Below are positions 19,327-27,542 of a stretch of 64,000 bases of DNA, in pieces. The translations under genes were made by a program, and so were the position numbers. The stretch comes from Candidatus Aenigmatarchaeota archaeon (lineage in GTDB: Archaea > Aenigmatarchaeota > Aenigmatarchaeia > QMZS01). The notes beneath the pieces are model-generated. The model had not been told where the DNA came from, searched no databases, and was given only the letters and a program-made list of their open reading frames with translations. The DNA lies in contig JAFGCN010000007.1 of assembly GCA_016932615.1 (NCBI GenBank), positions 83,189-147,188 of the forward strand. The letters are read 5' to 3'. Within the stretch, counting starts at the first letter, position 1, and every line of letters starts with the position of its first letter.

Positions 19327-19470
19327 ATGGAACCAACTGGCAAGAAATACCCTGGAAAAAGCAATAAGCACTTAATACTGGCCATTGCGGGTTTAGCAAT
19401 TTTGACCTTGGTAATTGTTTACCTAAGTTACAGCCCATATGCAGAATATCTTTGGTTTTTGCCAAAGTAA
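19327..19470 (+). CDS. Short single-TM protein, 47 aa
   Basis: An ATG in the same TTATGG context as most genes here opens 47 codons: a Lys/Gly-rich N-terminus (MEPTGKKYPGKSNKH), one hydrophobic span (about residues 16-34) and an aromatic C-terminus (SPYAEYLWFLPK). A good TATA box precedes it. The positive-inside rule places the N-terminus in the cytoplasm. No family is recognised. It lies between the IPP isomerase gene and a convergent methyltransferase gene. Confidence 0.55.
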   Translation: MEPTGKKYPGKSNKHLILAIAGLAILTLVIVYLSYSPYAEYLWFLPK

Positions 19471-19543
19471 ATACTTGACTAAAGCAAGTGGAGGGCTATT
19501 CTTAGAGCTACTTTTCAATAAGATCCTTCAACAAAATGCAATG

Positions 19544-20170
19544 CTAGGACTTAGACGCAAAAACGCTGATCCAGGTTCCATTGTTTTTGTTTTTTACCAA
19601 AACCTTCTCCACCTTAAATCCCGCTGAACCTAGCAACGCTTCAAATTCTTCCCGTGTGTAGAACGCAAAGAATTTCGCGCTTCCGTTGTAATAATCCTTC
19701 CTTACGAACTTTTCTCCCTCTCCCTGCTTTACTGAAATAAACATGAGGCCGCCCGACTTTAGAATTCTGCTAAATCCCTCCAGGGTGGATTTTGCCTGGT
19801 TTTTTGGTATGTGCAGAAAAGAAGCGGTCGCCCATAATCCGTCAAAGGAACTGCCCGGAAAATCCATATGCCTCATGTCCATGAAAATAACCTTGGCCTG
19901 GGGCACATTTTTCCGGGCAATCTCAAGAAATGCTTTCGACAGTTCTATTGCCGTTACATCAAGCCCTTTTTCAGAAAAATACTTTGCGTCCCGTCCGGGA
20001 CCGCACCCAATGTCAAGAACTCTTTTTCCGGGAACGCGCGCCACAAACTCGTCCATAATCTCCCTGAACTCTTCAAGCCCCGACCAGCCCTCACCATATA
20101 TTTCATCGTAGGTTTCGGCGTAGCCGTCATAAGTTTTTATCGTATCCGGTACAGGGTCTTTTGGTTCCAT
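19544..20170 (-). CDS. Class I SAM-dependent methyltransferase
   Basis: A 208-residue protein with the Rossmann methyltransferase motifs: motif I VLDIGCGPGRDAKYF near residue 52, the acidic end of strand 2 (VTAIELS), MDMRHMDFP, and FDGLWATASFLHIP for motifs post I/II. The N-terminal YAETYDEIYGE is common in small-molecule methyltransferases of the UbiE/Methyltransf_11 group. The substrate is unknown. Divergent from the HerA gene, 44 bases apart. Confidence 0.88.
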   Translation of the reverse strand: MEPKDPVPDTIKTYDGYAETYDEIYGEGWSGLEEFREIMDEFVARVPGKRVLDIGCGPGRDAKYFSEKGLDVTAIELSKAFLEIARKNVPQAKVIFMDMRHMDFPGSSFDGLWATASFLHIPKNQAKSTLEGFSRILKSGGLMFISVKQGEGEKFVRKDYYNGSAKFFAFYTREEFEALLGSAGFKVEKVLVKNKNNGTWISVFASKS

Positions 20171-20214
20171 ATAGAAGGTAGAGTTTCTTTTCCTAAAAAG
20201 AAAAAGATTCAGTT

Positions 20215-21471
20215 ATGCCAGAGATTATTGCCGGCAGAGACTGGGAAGACCTTAAGAAGTATGGAACCAAGGGGACGATTACTATTGGGAAAAACATTGT
20301 AGGCACCGGAGCTGAAGTTCACCTTACCACACCCATCATGGTCGATGTCCTTCGGCCACACGTCGTAGTCATTGTCGGCAAAAGGGGAACCGGAAAGTCC
20401 TATACTAGCCAGATTTTTGCAGAGGAAATGACAAAGCTTCCTGACGAAGTCCGGCTGAACCTGTGCGTCATCTCAATAGACACGCAGGGAATCTTCTGGA
20501 CAATGCGCTACCCCAACCACAAGCAAAGGGACCTCCTCTATGAATGGGGGCTGAAGCCCGAAAGCTTCGAGGCCTTCGAGTACGTACCTGTCGGCCATGT
20601 TAAAAAGTTCGAGGAAATGGGCGTAATTGTCGATGGCGGGTTTTCCTTCCGACCTAATGACCTCAACGCAAACGACTGGTGTTATACCTTCGGTCTTGCG
20701 GAAAACGACCTCGACGGAATCCTGCTTTCAAGGGTCGTAAACAAGATGCAGGGCAGCTACTCGATAACTGACATTGTCGAGCAGATAAGAAAAGAAGAGT
20801 TTGACGATAAGATCCGGGTAAAGCTCGAGAACATGTTCCTTAACGCAAACGACTGGGGAATTTTCTCACAGGACGGGATGGACATCTATGAATTCCTCAA
20901 GCCCGGAAAAGTTGTCATCTTTGATGTTTCCATGTTTGGCGGCGGAGTCGGCTGGAACGTAAAGAGTCTTGTCGTCGGGCTTCTTATGAAAAAAGTTTAT
21001 GAAGCAAGGGTTCTTGCAAGAAGGGAGGAAGAGCTTGCGACAATAGAGGACTCTGAAGACAAGAAGAGAAAAGTGCCGCTCTGCTGGCTTATGACTGACG
21101 AGGCGCATAACTTCATACCTTCCGAAGGCTCGACTGCGTCTTCCGACATAATACTTACAATCATCAGGCAGGGCCGTCAGCCGGGAATCTCCCAGTTGTT
21201 CATCACCCAGATGCCCGACAAGCTTCACCCCGATGTGCTTGCCCAGGCAGATGTTGTTATTTCCCACCGGCTTACCTCCCAAAGAGACATTGACGCGCTA
21301 AAAGCAATAATGCAGACCTACATGCTCTACTCGATTGAAAAATACCTTGACGAACTCCCTAAACTAAAGGGGGTTGCGCTGATCCTTGACGATAACTCAG
21401 AGAGGATGTACAAGATAAGGGTCCGGCCAAGGCAGTCCTGGCACGGCGGAGAAAGCCCTGTTGCGCTCTAG
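20215..21471 (+). CDS. HerA-like DNA translocase ATPase
   Basis: Hexameric FtsK/HerA-superfamily ATPase. Walker A is VGKRGTGKSYT near residue 54; Walker B LMTDEAHNF near 293; then the RQGRQPGIS arginine region and a sensor-like SQLFITQMP. An N-terminal HAS-barrel-like strand set (GTKGTITIG... GAEVHL) precedes the core. HerA normally works with the NurA nuclease in end resection, but no nurA gene lies beside it here, so this may belong to the wider HerA/DUF87 group with another task. The 418-residue length is somewhat short for canonical HerA. Confidence 0.85.
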   Translation: MPEIIAGRDWEDLKKYGTKGTITIGKNIVGTGAEVHLTTPIMVDVLRPHVVVIVGKRGTGKSYTSQIFAEEMTKLPDEVRLNLCVISIDTQGIFWTMRYPNHKQRDLLYEWGLKPESFEAFEYVPVGHVKKFEEMGVIVDGGFSFRPNDLNANDWCYTFGLAENDLDGILLSRVVNKMQGSYSITDIVEQIRKEEFDDKIRVKLENMFLNANDWGIFSQDGMDIYEFLKPGKVVIFDVSMFGGGVGWNVKSLVVGLLMKKVYEARVLARREEELATIEDSEDKKRKVPLCWLMTDEAHNFIPSEGSTASSDIILTIIRQGRQPGISQLFITQMPDKLHPDVLAQADVVISHRLTSQRDIDALKAIMQTYMLYSIEKYLDELPKLKGVALILDDNSERMYKIRVRPRQSWHGGESPVAL

Positions 21472-21519
21472 AGGGCAATTACAAGCAATACTAACTATAT
21501 TATAAATACCAGCTAGTTT

Positions 21520-22176
21520 ATGGACTGGAAGATTCCTGCCACAATAATGATACTCTTGGTGATACTTGGCATTGGGGCAATACCTCTCTTTTCACCCGAC
21601 TTTGGGACAAGCTTTGGCAGAAGCTTTTCCTCAATAGATGACATTGCCGGCTCCTTTTTTGAAAAGCAGCTTGAGTTCGAGGACAATGTCGCTTTCTCTA
21701 TGAGCGCAAAAGAAGTCCCAAAAATAAACACGCTTCTCCCGACGACGCTTTATCTGGACTCGAGCAAAAGCTATGAAATCCTGACCGACGGCAAAAATCT
21801 TACGCTGAAGGGCCTCCTCACAATCAACGGCTTCAAGGGGGACATAGACTTCAATGAAGGAAAAATCCTCGGAACATGCGACGGGATTGAAACCGAGTTT
21901 TTCGGCCTTGACGGCAAAATGGGAATCTCCATAGAAGGCCAGAGCTTCGACGAAATAGCAGTAAGCGATATCAAGATTACCCAGATTGACGTTAATGACG
22001 GCACGATAAGTACCACAAGGCCGCAGGTTATGGAGGCAAAGGTCGATACGGGTGCAAAAATCTACGGCTTTGTCGGAAAAATCACCTACAGCAAGGGAAC
22101 TGCGCAGCTTGAAGGCATAAGCTCCCTCATAAAGGCAAACAGCTTAACCATTGGGCTAAATGAGGCAAAGAAATAG
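21520..22176 (+). CDS. Membrane-anchored hypothetical protein
   Basis: A 218-residue protein with an N-terminal hydrophobic segment (about residues 5-25) acting as a signal anchor, then a Phe/Ser-rich linker and a beta-rich domain of repeated short strands (LTLKGLLTINGF, MGISIEGQSF, AKIYGFVGKIT). No catalytic motif or known family is seen. The extracytoplasmic domain could be a lipid- or polysaccharide-binding beta fold. It starts 48 bases after the HerA gene on the same strand and has its own TATA-like ATTATAAATA upstream. Confidence 0.7.
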   Translation: MDWKIPATIMILLVILGIGAIPLFSPDFGTSFGRSFSSIDDIAGSFFEKQLEFEDNVAFSMSAKEVPKINTLLPTTLYLDSSKSYEILTDGKNLTLKGLLTINGFKGDIDFNEGKILGTCDGIETEFFGLDGKMGISIEGQSFDEIAVSDIKITQIDVNDGTISTTRPQVMEAKVDTGAKIYGFVGKITYSKGTAQLEGISSLIKANSLTIGLNEAKK

Positions 22177-22205
22177 CGGGTTGACTTTCAGCGAGCAGTG
22201 CCGGG

Positions 22206-22577
22206 CTAAACCCTCAGGACGCGATAATGCACTTTTCCCTCCCTTACAAGCCCCCTTACCATCTTTTCCCTTTCAGTGAGTTTTGCCTCCCCCGACTTCA
22301 CTTCAAGCAGGACAATGCCCCGCGGCGAGTTTTCCGCAAGCCCATCAAAAACCACAAAGTCCACAGGAGAGCCAAGAAAACGGACATCCGTAGGGTTATA
22401 GCCAAAATCGGGCAAAACAGGCGCAAGCTGCTCTCGGAACTTGCCTTCCAGGACCGCCCTGCTCTTTTCGATAGCATCCTGCCTTATTTCGCGCTCCTTC
22501 ATGAGCCGGCTGGCGAGAATAGCCAAAAGGAAGAGGTTTGAAAGCCCCAAAAGGGCTATAAGCCCCCATTCGTTCAT
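22206..22577 (-). CDS. Membrane-tethered Holliday-junction-resolvase-like nuclease
   Basis: A 123-residue protein with one N-terminal transmembrane helix (about residues 5-23) followed by a small endonuclease-like fold. The signature FLGSPVDFVVFDG, then IVLLEVKSGEAKLTEREK, matches the archaeal family of predicted endonucleases distantly related to Holliday junction resolvases; the D and the E-x-K pair are the expected active-site residues. Its membrane tether is typical of that family, whose role is not known. Divergent from rpl44e, 25 bases apart. Confidence 0.8.
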   Translation of the reverse strand: MNEWGLIALLGLSNLFLLAILASRLMKEREIRQDAIEKSRAVLEGKFREQLAPVLPDFGYNPTDVRFLGSPVDFVVFDGLAENSPRGIVLLEVKSGEAKLTEREKMVRGLVREGKVHYRVLRV

Positions 22578-22578
22578 A

Positions 22579-22590
22579 ATTTATATTTTG
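22579..22590 (+). promoter_or_regulatory. TATA region for rpl44e
   Basis: AATTTATATTTT lies 13-24 bases before the rpl44e ATG at 22603. Confidence 0.4.
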
Positions 22591-22602
22591 CTTCAGTATT
22601 TT

Positions 22603-22881
22603 ATGAAAATACCGAAAGTCCAGCGCAGGTACTGCAAAAAATGCAAGAAATACACCGAACAAAAGGTAAAGAGAGTTAAAAACAAGCCCAGGCGAACCCT
22701 GGCCATAGGGCAGAGGAGATACCTTCGAAAAATGGTAGGTTACGGCGGCTTTCCAAAGAAGAACCCCAAGGGAAGGGGAAAACCCACTACAAAACTGGAC
22801 CTAAGGTACGAGTGCAAGGAGTGCAAAAAGCAGAACATTATCGGCTCCGGCTTTAGGATCAAGAAGGTTGAATTCGTATAG
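22603..22881 (+). CDS. rpl44e: Large ribosomal subunit protein eL42 (L44e)
   Basis: The 92-residue zinc-binding ribosomal protein found in archaea and eukaryotes. It shows the paired Cys knuckles at C11-C14 and C71-C74, the basic middle, and the conserved GYGGFPKKNPKGRGK segment near residues 46-60. The true start is ATG 22603 (MKIPKVQRRYC); the longer open frame upstream overlaps the divergent nuclease gene and is not coding. In many archaea this gene is followed by S27e; here a winged-helix-like gene follows instead. Confidence 0.95.
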   Translation: MKIPKVQRRYCKKCKKYTEQKVKRVKNKPRRTLAIGQRRYLRKMVGYGGFPKKNPKGRGKPTTKLDLRYECKECKKQNIIGSGFRIKKVEFV

Positions 22882-22903
22882 TTTTCTTAAAGAGGTTTGA
22901 AAT

Positions 22904-23188
22904 ATGGGAGGTCGTAATGGTGGAAAACTAACCGCAGACAACAACCCAACAGCTCTCTTAAGAGACCCTCTTGCAAGAGAGGTACTTGGCAGAGTTATAG
23001 ATGGCGATAAGGGAATACCACGAGTAGACATTTATAAAAGCTTTCCTGGCAAAGGCCATGACCAAATAGATAGCTACCTGAGAAGACTGAAGGGTGCTGG
23101 TTATATCGGGTTTGATGGAGATTCTGTTTATGCCGAAAACTCGGCCTTGACCTACTTCAGAAGATATCGTGAGAAATTCGACAGGTGA
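22904..23188 (+). CDS. Small winged-helix-like protein
   Basis: A 94-residue soluble protein. Its layout of helices (REVLGRVIDG, PRVDIYKSF, HDQIDSYLRRLKGAGYI) followed by a short beta wing (GFDGDSVYAENS) fits a winged helix-turn-helix fold, probably a transcription regulator or DNA-binding accessory protein. The start is ATG 22904, 22 bases after rpl44e, on the same strand. It is convergent with the membrane-bound regulator gene. Confidence 0.6.
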   Translation: MGGRNGGKLTADNNPTALLRDPLAREVLGRVIDGDKGIPRVDIYKSFPGKGHDQIDSYLRRLKGAGYIGFDGDSVYAENSALTYFRRYREKFDR

Positions 23189-23198
23189 GTATCCCAAA

Positions 23199-24071
23199 TC
23201 ACACCTTCAAAACAACCTCGTAAGTCCTTCCAATCCGCTTTCTCTCTATAAGCCCCCTGGATTCGAGATTCTTTGCAATCCGGCTGACGTGCGCCTTTGA
23301 AAAGCCGGTTTCCCTTGCGATTTTCTTCTGGGAAATCCTGTTTTCCTTCAAAAGAACGTCCAAAACCTTTCTTTCGTCTTCATTCAGGCCATATTCCTTC
23401 AGCGTGGGCTTTCTCCTGAGGTACTGCATCACCACAAGCAGCACTGCAAGCCCTATAAGGAAAAACATCAAAGCAGAGTAGTCCCTAGTTTCAGAAACGT
23501 TCTCGTAGCTCACGTAAAAGGAAAAAATCTCGCCGATTTTCGGCTCGCGCTTCCAGGTAAGGGATATTCGCCGCCCATCGGTTCCCTGTATCGCGTCAGT
23601 GGGATTATATGATTCAGATTCCTGCTCAAGAAATCCCTCATCAGACACCACATAGCCCTCGGGAAGCATAATTCTGATGTAAAACTCATCTGTTGGCGTG
23701 GAAAAGACATACTGGTCTGAAACCACGTAGAACGGCCCGTTCTGCTTTACAAGCCCTGCAAACTCATAGTATAGCTGAATTGAGGAAACGCTTATATTTT
23801 CGCAGCTTATCTCCATACCCGGAGAAACCCTTTTGGCGGTGCAGTCTATTGCAAGCCCTTCTGATAAGATGGTAAGGTTTCCCGCTGGGTGCAGTAGATA
23901 ATAGTTAAAGGAGTCCACCACTTCAGGGAAGGTAAGGTTTACTGTCTCATAAACCCGGTTATTTTCCTGGACATCCAGATAAACTTCATACTCCAGGTAC
24001 TTTGCAGGCCCTGCCCCCATTACGGGGCAAAGCACGAAAAGAAGGGCAACGAGCGCAAGGGCTTTTTCCAT
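23199..24071 (-). CDS. Membrane-bound winged-helix regulator
   Basis: The 290 residues read as four parts: an N-terminal signal peptide (residues 1-19, ending MGAG), an extracytoplasmic beta-rich domain of about 175 residues, one transmembrane helix (about 198-217) and a cytoplasmic MarR-like winged helix (about 225-290) with ENRISQKKIARETGFSKAHVSRI as helix-turn-helix. Such proteins are common in archaea and presumably relay an envelope signal directly to DNA. The target genes are unknown. Confidence 0.85.
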   Translation of the reverse strand: MEKALALVALLFVLCPVMGAGPAKYLEYEVYLDVQENNRVYETVNLTFPEVVDSFNYYLLHPAGNLTILSEGLAIDCTAKRVSPGMEISCENISVSSIQLYYEFAGLVKQNGPFYVVSDQYVFSTPTDEFYIRIMLPEGYVVSDEGFLEQESESYNPTDAIQGTDGRRISLTWKREPKIGEIFSFYVSYENVSETRDYSALMFFLIGLAVLLVVMQYLRRKPTLKEYGLNEDERKVLDVLLKENRISQKKIARETGFSKAHVSRIAKNLESRGLIERKRIGRTYEVVLKV

Positions 24072-24117
24072 AAGATTATGGGAGAATTCAAGTATTTAGC
24101 CAAAAAGGGCTGAAACA

Positions 24118-26097
24118 TTACTCTACAATTACAGGCAGACGCTGGGAAATTCCCCTCAAAAGCCGTTTTAGCTCCAAAAGGTCGTCTTCAAGGCAGACTA
24201 TTCTTGCCTCAAGCGGCTTTAGTTCAGGAGTCCTTACCTGCTCTATCCTGAGCCGAAGCTCGTCCCGGATTTTATCGAACTCGTCCCTTGTAGTAAGGTT
24301 CTTTAGCTTCTCATTTAGAATTATCAAAAGCTTATTCATCTCCTCATCGATTGTCTTTTCGACAACATCTCTCTTTATTCGCGCATATTCCTCTCCGAGC
24401 CGGTTTACCTGCTCGCCAAACATGTGAATCTTCTTTGACTGGGAAGCAAAATTATCCTGAAGCAGATTTTTAAGTTCTGCCTCAAGCTGCTCTCTCTGAA
24501 GCTTGTCTTCTTTGTGAAGCTCCTCGAGGGCATCGGCAAGAAAGCTCTCAATTCTCTTCGAGCGGTCCTCAAGCTTGTCTGCCTCTTCTTTTATGTTTTC
24601 CCTCAGGGCCTTATTGTGGCTGGCAGCTGCAATTTCAAGCTTGTGGCTTTCCGCTTCAAGCCGGGTTATTTCGTCTTTCATTTCCTCCCGAAGCTCGCCC
24701 CTGACTTGCTCAAGGTTCTTTTGAATGCAGTCTGACTCATCTTTGAGGTCTTTAGCCACCTTGGCTTTTGCCTCCTCAAGCGCTTGCTCAATCTTCGCCC
24801 CCCGCTCGCTAAGCCGCACTAGCTCCTGCTTGTTTTGCTTGAGTGTCTCCTCATTAAGCTGTCGTGTGGACTCGACATTTCTGCCTAGCTCAGTAAGCTC
24901 TTCAAGGTGCTTTGAGAAGTCTTTTTCAAGCGCATCAAACTTTTCAATTGAGGCCAGGACAGCGGACCGAAGCTCCCGGTAAAGCTCTTTATCCTGGGCA
25001 AGCTCCTTTCTAACCATCTCAAGCTCCTCAATGTCAGTTCTTATCTGCTTGAGCTGGTCCTCCCAATCCAGGTCGATATCCTCCGGCTTCATGCCTGCCT
25101 TTTCCAAAAGTTCCATTTTTTTGCGGCTTTCTAAAAGACCTGCCCTAAGCGAATTAATCTCCTCCCGTATCCTGCCAGCATCCGCCCCTCCGGCATCTTT
25201 CTCCAAAAGCTCCTTTTCGAGCTTTTCAAATGCCGACCGGTTGTGGGCAAGCTCATCCTTAAGCCCTATGACTGCACCCTTTACCTCTTCAAGCTCCCTA
25301 TCCAACTTGTCTTTTTCAGGCAAGCTACCTACAGCTTTTTCAAGAGAGGCCTTGCCTTTGGAGAGTTCTGACTTTAGGGCATCGATTTCCTTTCTGAGCA
25401 CATCAATTTCAGGAACGGACCCAGCCACAGCTTTTTCCTGGAGCTTTTTTTCGAAGCCGTCAAGAGCCAAGCGGTTCTGGGAGAGCTCATCCTTAAGCCC
25501 TCCAAGCTCTTTTTTAAGGGAAACAACTTCCCCGGAAAGCTTTTCCTTTTCAGAAAGCTTTTTTTCAAAGTCATCCAAAGCAGGATGGACTTTTGAAAGC
25601 TCTAACCTCATTTCACCGAGTTCCTTTTTTATTGGCTCAGAATCCAGCTGGCCTGCTTCCTGCACGCCCTTACTTTCCTTAACCTTCTCCAGAAGTTTTT
25701 TTTCAAGAGCCGCCATGCCCGACTTGTTTTTGGAAATTTCATCTTTCAACACTTCGATTTCTCCTTGCAGGTTGCCCTCTGCCTTACTGGCCTTCTCCTT
25801 TGAAGATAGGTCTTTCTCTAGCTTGCTAAGAGAGGACCAGTTTCTTGAAAGCTCATCCTTGAGTGAGCAGATTGACTTCTCAAGCTGCGCTACCTCTGCA
25901 GGCGTGCTGTAGCTTCCAGAAGCCCCTTTTTCTATTTTCTCGAGCGTTTTCTTTATGCCCTTGAGGGCTTTTATCTCCTTTTCGATGCCATCCAGCCGGA
26001 TATCGCCTTCAGCAAGGCGCTTTTCAATCTGAAAAAAATTGAGCTTCAGCCGCTCCTTCAATCTCTCCATGTCATCTGGGAGGGTCGCAGAATCCAT
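24118..26097 (-). CDS. Long coiled-coil protein, 659 aa
   Basis: Almost the whole protein is heptad-rich, Glu/Lys/Leu-dominated helix, with a repeated unit of the form LKDELS-NR-AL--FEKKL that recurs about every 50-60 residues between roughly residues 70 and 310. No ATPase head, membrane span or signal peptide is visible, so it is not a complete SMC protein. The last 40 residues (PELKPLEARIVCLEDDLLELKRLLRG) are also helical. It is divergent from ftsZ with 84 bases between starts. A structural or cytoskeletal role is inference from composition and position only. Confidence 0.8.
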   Translation of the reverse strand: MDSATLPDDMERLKERLKLNFFQIEKRLAEGDIRLDGIEKEIKALKGIKKTLEKIEKGASGSYSTPAEVAQLEKSICSLKDELSRNWSSLSKLEKDLSSKEKASKAEGNLQGEIEVLKDEISKNKSGMAALEKKLLEKVKESKGVQEAGQLDSEPIKKELGEMRLELSKVHPALDDFEKKLSEKEKLSGEVVSLKKELGGLKDELSQNRLALDGFEKKLQEKAVAGSVPEIDVLRKEIDALKSELSKGKASLEKAVGSLPEKDKLDRELEEVKGAVIGLKDELAHNRSAFEKLEKELLEKDAGGADAGRIREEINSLRAGLLESRKKMELLEKAGMKPEDIDLDWEDQLKQIRTDIEELEMVRKELAQDKELYRELRSAVLASIEKFDALEKDFSKHLEELTELGRNVESTRQLNEETLKQNKQELVRLSERGAKIEQALEEAKAKVAKDLKDESDCIQKNLEQVRGELREEMKDEITRLEAESHKLEIAAASHNKALRENIKEEADKLEDRSKRIESFLADALEELHKEDKLQREQLEAELKNLLQDNFASQSKKIHMFGEQVNRLGEEYARIKRDVVEKTIDEEMNKLLIILNEKLKNLTTRDEFDKIRDELRLRIEQVRTPELKPLEARIVCLEDDLLELKRLLRGISQRLPVIVE

Positions 26098-26155
26098 AAA
26101 TAATATTAAAGAGGATTTAATACTAGAGAATATAATTTCCAGCCGCCCAGAAGAA

Positions 26156-26164
26156 TATAAATAT
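26156..26164 (+). promoter_or_regulatory. TATA box for ftsZ
   Basis: TATAAATAT lies 18-26 bases before the ftsZ ATG at 26182, giving an essentially leaderless mRNA. Confidence 0.55.
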
Positions 26165-26181
26165 GTTTACATATAGGTATT

Positions 26182-27264
26182 ATGGTTGCCAAGAAGAACG
26201 ACACAGTTATCAAAAAAACGCAGGAAGAAACCGACCTTGAGACAATACTTGAGCAGCGGAAAGCAAGGATCAAGGTGGTTGGCGCTGGCGGGGCAGGAAA
26301 CAACACTGCAACCCGGCTTGTCGAAAGCGGAGCCCCAAAGGTCGAAGTAATTGCAATTAATACTGACGCTCAGCAGCTTCTCTACAGCAAAGCTGACAAA
26401 AAGATCCTTATAGGAAAAGTCCTTACGAGAGGCCTTGGCGCAGGAGCCGACCCTCTTGTGGGCGAGGAAGCGGCAAAAGAAAGCCGCGAAGACATCAAAA
26501 AGGCGCTTACCGGCGCAGACATGGTTTTTGTCACCTGCGGGCTTGGCGGCGGAACCGGAACCGGCTCGGCGCCTGTGGTGGCTGAAACCGCAAAGAAGCT
26601 TGGAGCCCTGACCGTGGGCGTTGTCACAATGCCCTTTACCATGGAAGGCCGGCACAGGATGAATAATGCCCTTGGAGGCCTAAGCAAGCTCCAAAAGCAC
26701 GTAGATACCCTTATAATTATCCCTAACGACAAGCTCCTTGAGATTGTCCCTGAAGTTTCTATTACGACCGCATTCAAGATTGCAGACGAAATTCTGGTTA
26801 ACGCCGTAAGGGGGGTTACCGACCTCATAATGCAGCCAGGTCTCGTAAACCTTGACTTTGCAGATGTAAAAGCGGTCATGACTGACGGCGGGCTTGCCAT
26901 GATTGGCCTGGGAAGCTCCGACACCGAAAACCGGGCAATAGAGGCCGTTGAAAGGGCCATAAACAATCCTCTTCTTGATGTTGACGTTGAAGGTGCCAGA
27001 GGCGCATTGATAAACATATGCGGCGGCTCGAGCATTACAATTAAGGAATGCCAGGAAATTGTTGAAAGAGTGTCCTCAGTCCTGGACCCCAATGCAAAGG
27101 TAATATGGGGGGCTGTCGTTGACAAGTCCCTTGGAGAAGCGGTAAACACGCTTGTAATAGTAACTGGGGTCAAGACGCTCGACAGATTTGAGGAAAAAGA
27201 GGTTATTCGCCAGACCAAGAAGAGGGAAATCGAAAACACCCTTGGTGTTGATGTGGTGGAATAA
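26182..27264 (+). CDS. ftsZ: Cell division protein FtsZ
   Basis: Tubulin-superfamily GTPase that forms the division ring. The GAGGAGNN strand-loop is at residues 34-41, the tubulin signature GLGGGTGTGSAP near 121, the NTD...QLL segment at 60-66, and the T7 loop region NLDFADVK near 229. The 360-residue protein ends ENTLGVDVVE, with a short C-terminal tail; a SepF gene at 53.3 kb gives the likely membrane anchor. The stop codon is directly followed by the ATG of the NifU-like gene. Confidence 0.97.
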   Translation: MVAKKNDTVIKKTQEETDLETILEQRKARIKVVGAGGAGNNTATRLVESGAPKVEVIAINTDAQQLLYSKADKKILIGKVLTRGLGAGADPLVGEEAAKESREDIKKALTGADMVFVTCGLGGGTGTGSAPVVAETAKKLGALTVGVVTMPFTMEGRHRMNNALGGLSKLQKHVDTLIIIPNDKLLEIVPEVSITTAFKIADEILVNAVRGVTDLIMQPGLVNLDFADVKAVMTDGGLAMIGLGSSDTENRAIEAVERAINNPLLDVDVEGARGALINICGGSSITIKECQEIVERVSSVLDPNAKVIWGAVVDKSLGEAVNTLVIVTGVKTLDRFEEKEVIRQTKKREIENTLGVDVVE

Positions 27265-27492
27265 ATGGAACTCGAAAATAAAATCCAGGAAATAAGAGAA
27301 GTACTAGTCGAAAATGGAAGTGATTTAGAGTTACTCCACTTTGATGAAAACGTTGGTGTCATCAAAATTGCGCTTAAGGGTGCCTGCTCATATTCTCCTT
27401 TCTCAAGGATTACCGCAACCGAGTTCATTGAAAAGAAATTGATGGAAGACCCAAAGATAAGCAAGGTCTACTTCCAGAACAGCCCATATTGA
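27265..27492 (+). CDS. NifU-C-like domain protein lacking the second Cys
   Basis: A 75-residue protein that aligns with the NifU C-terminal iron-sulphur scaffold domain: helix IREVLVENGSDLELL, strand VGVIKIALKGAC, helix ITATEFIEKKLMED, strand ISKVYFQ. The scaffold motif GACGSCPS is replaced by GACSYSPFS, so only one of the two cluster-binding Cys remains. It starts at the base after the ftsZ stop and is almost certainly cotranslated with it. Loss of the CxxC argues against ordinary cluster transfer. Confidence 0.75.
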   Translation: MELENKIQEIREVLVENGSDLELLHFDENVGVIKIALKGACSYSPFSRITATEFIEKKLMEDPKISKVYFQNSPY

Positions 27493-27542
27493 AAGGAATT
27501 ATCTATCCGACGCCTATTAAACAAAATCAGACATATCTAAGC

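Noticed and set aside
25031-25912. Ser/Phe-rich antisense frame opposite the coiled-coil gene
   Set aside because: Its repeats are the complement of the Glu/Lys/Leu heptads; no start context or promoter.
26382-27464. Long antisense frame opposite ftsZ (360 codons)
   Set aside because: Mirrors ftsZ codon structure; Ser/Ile/Thr-rich translation with no domain; a shadow of a strongly biased gene.
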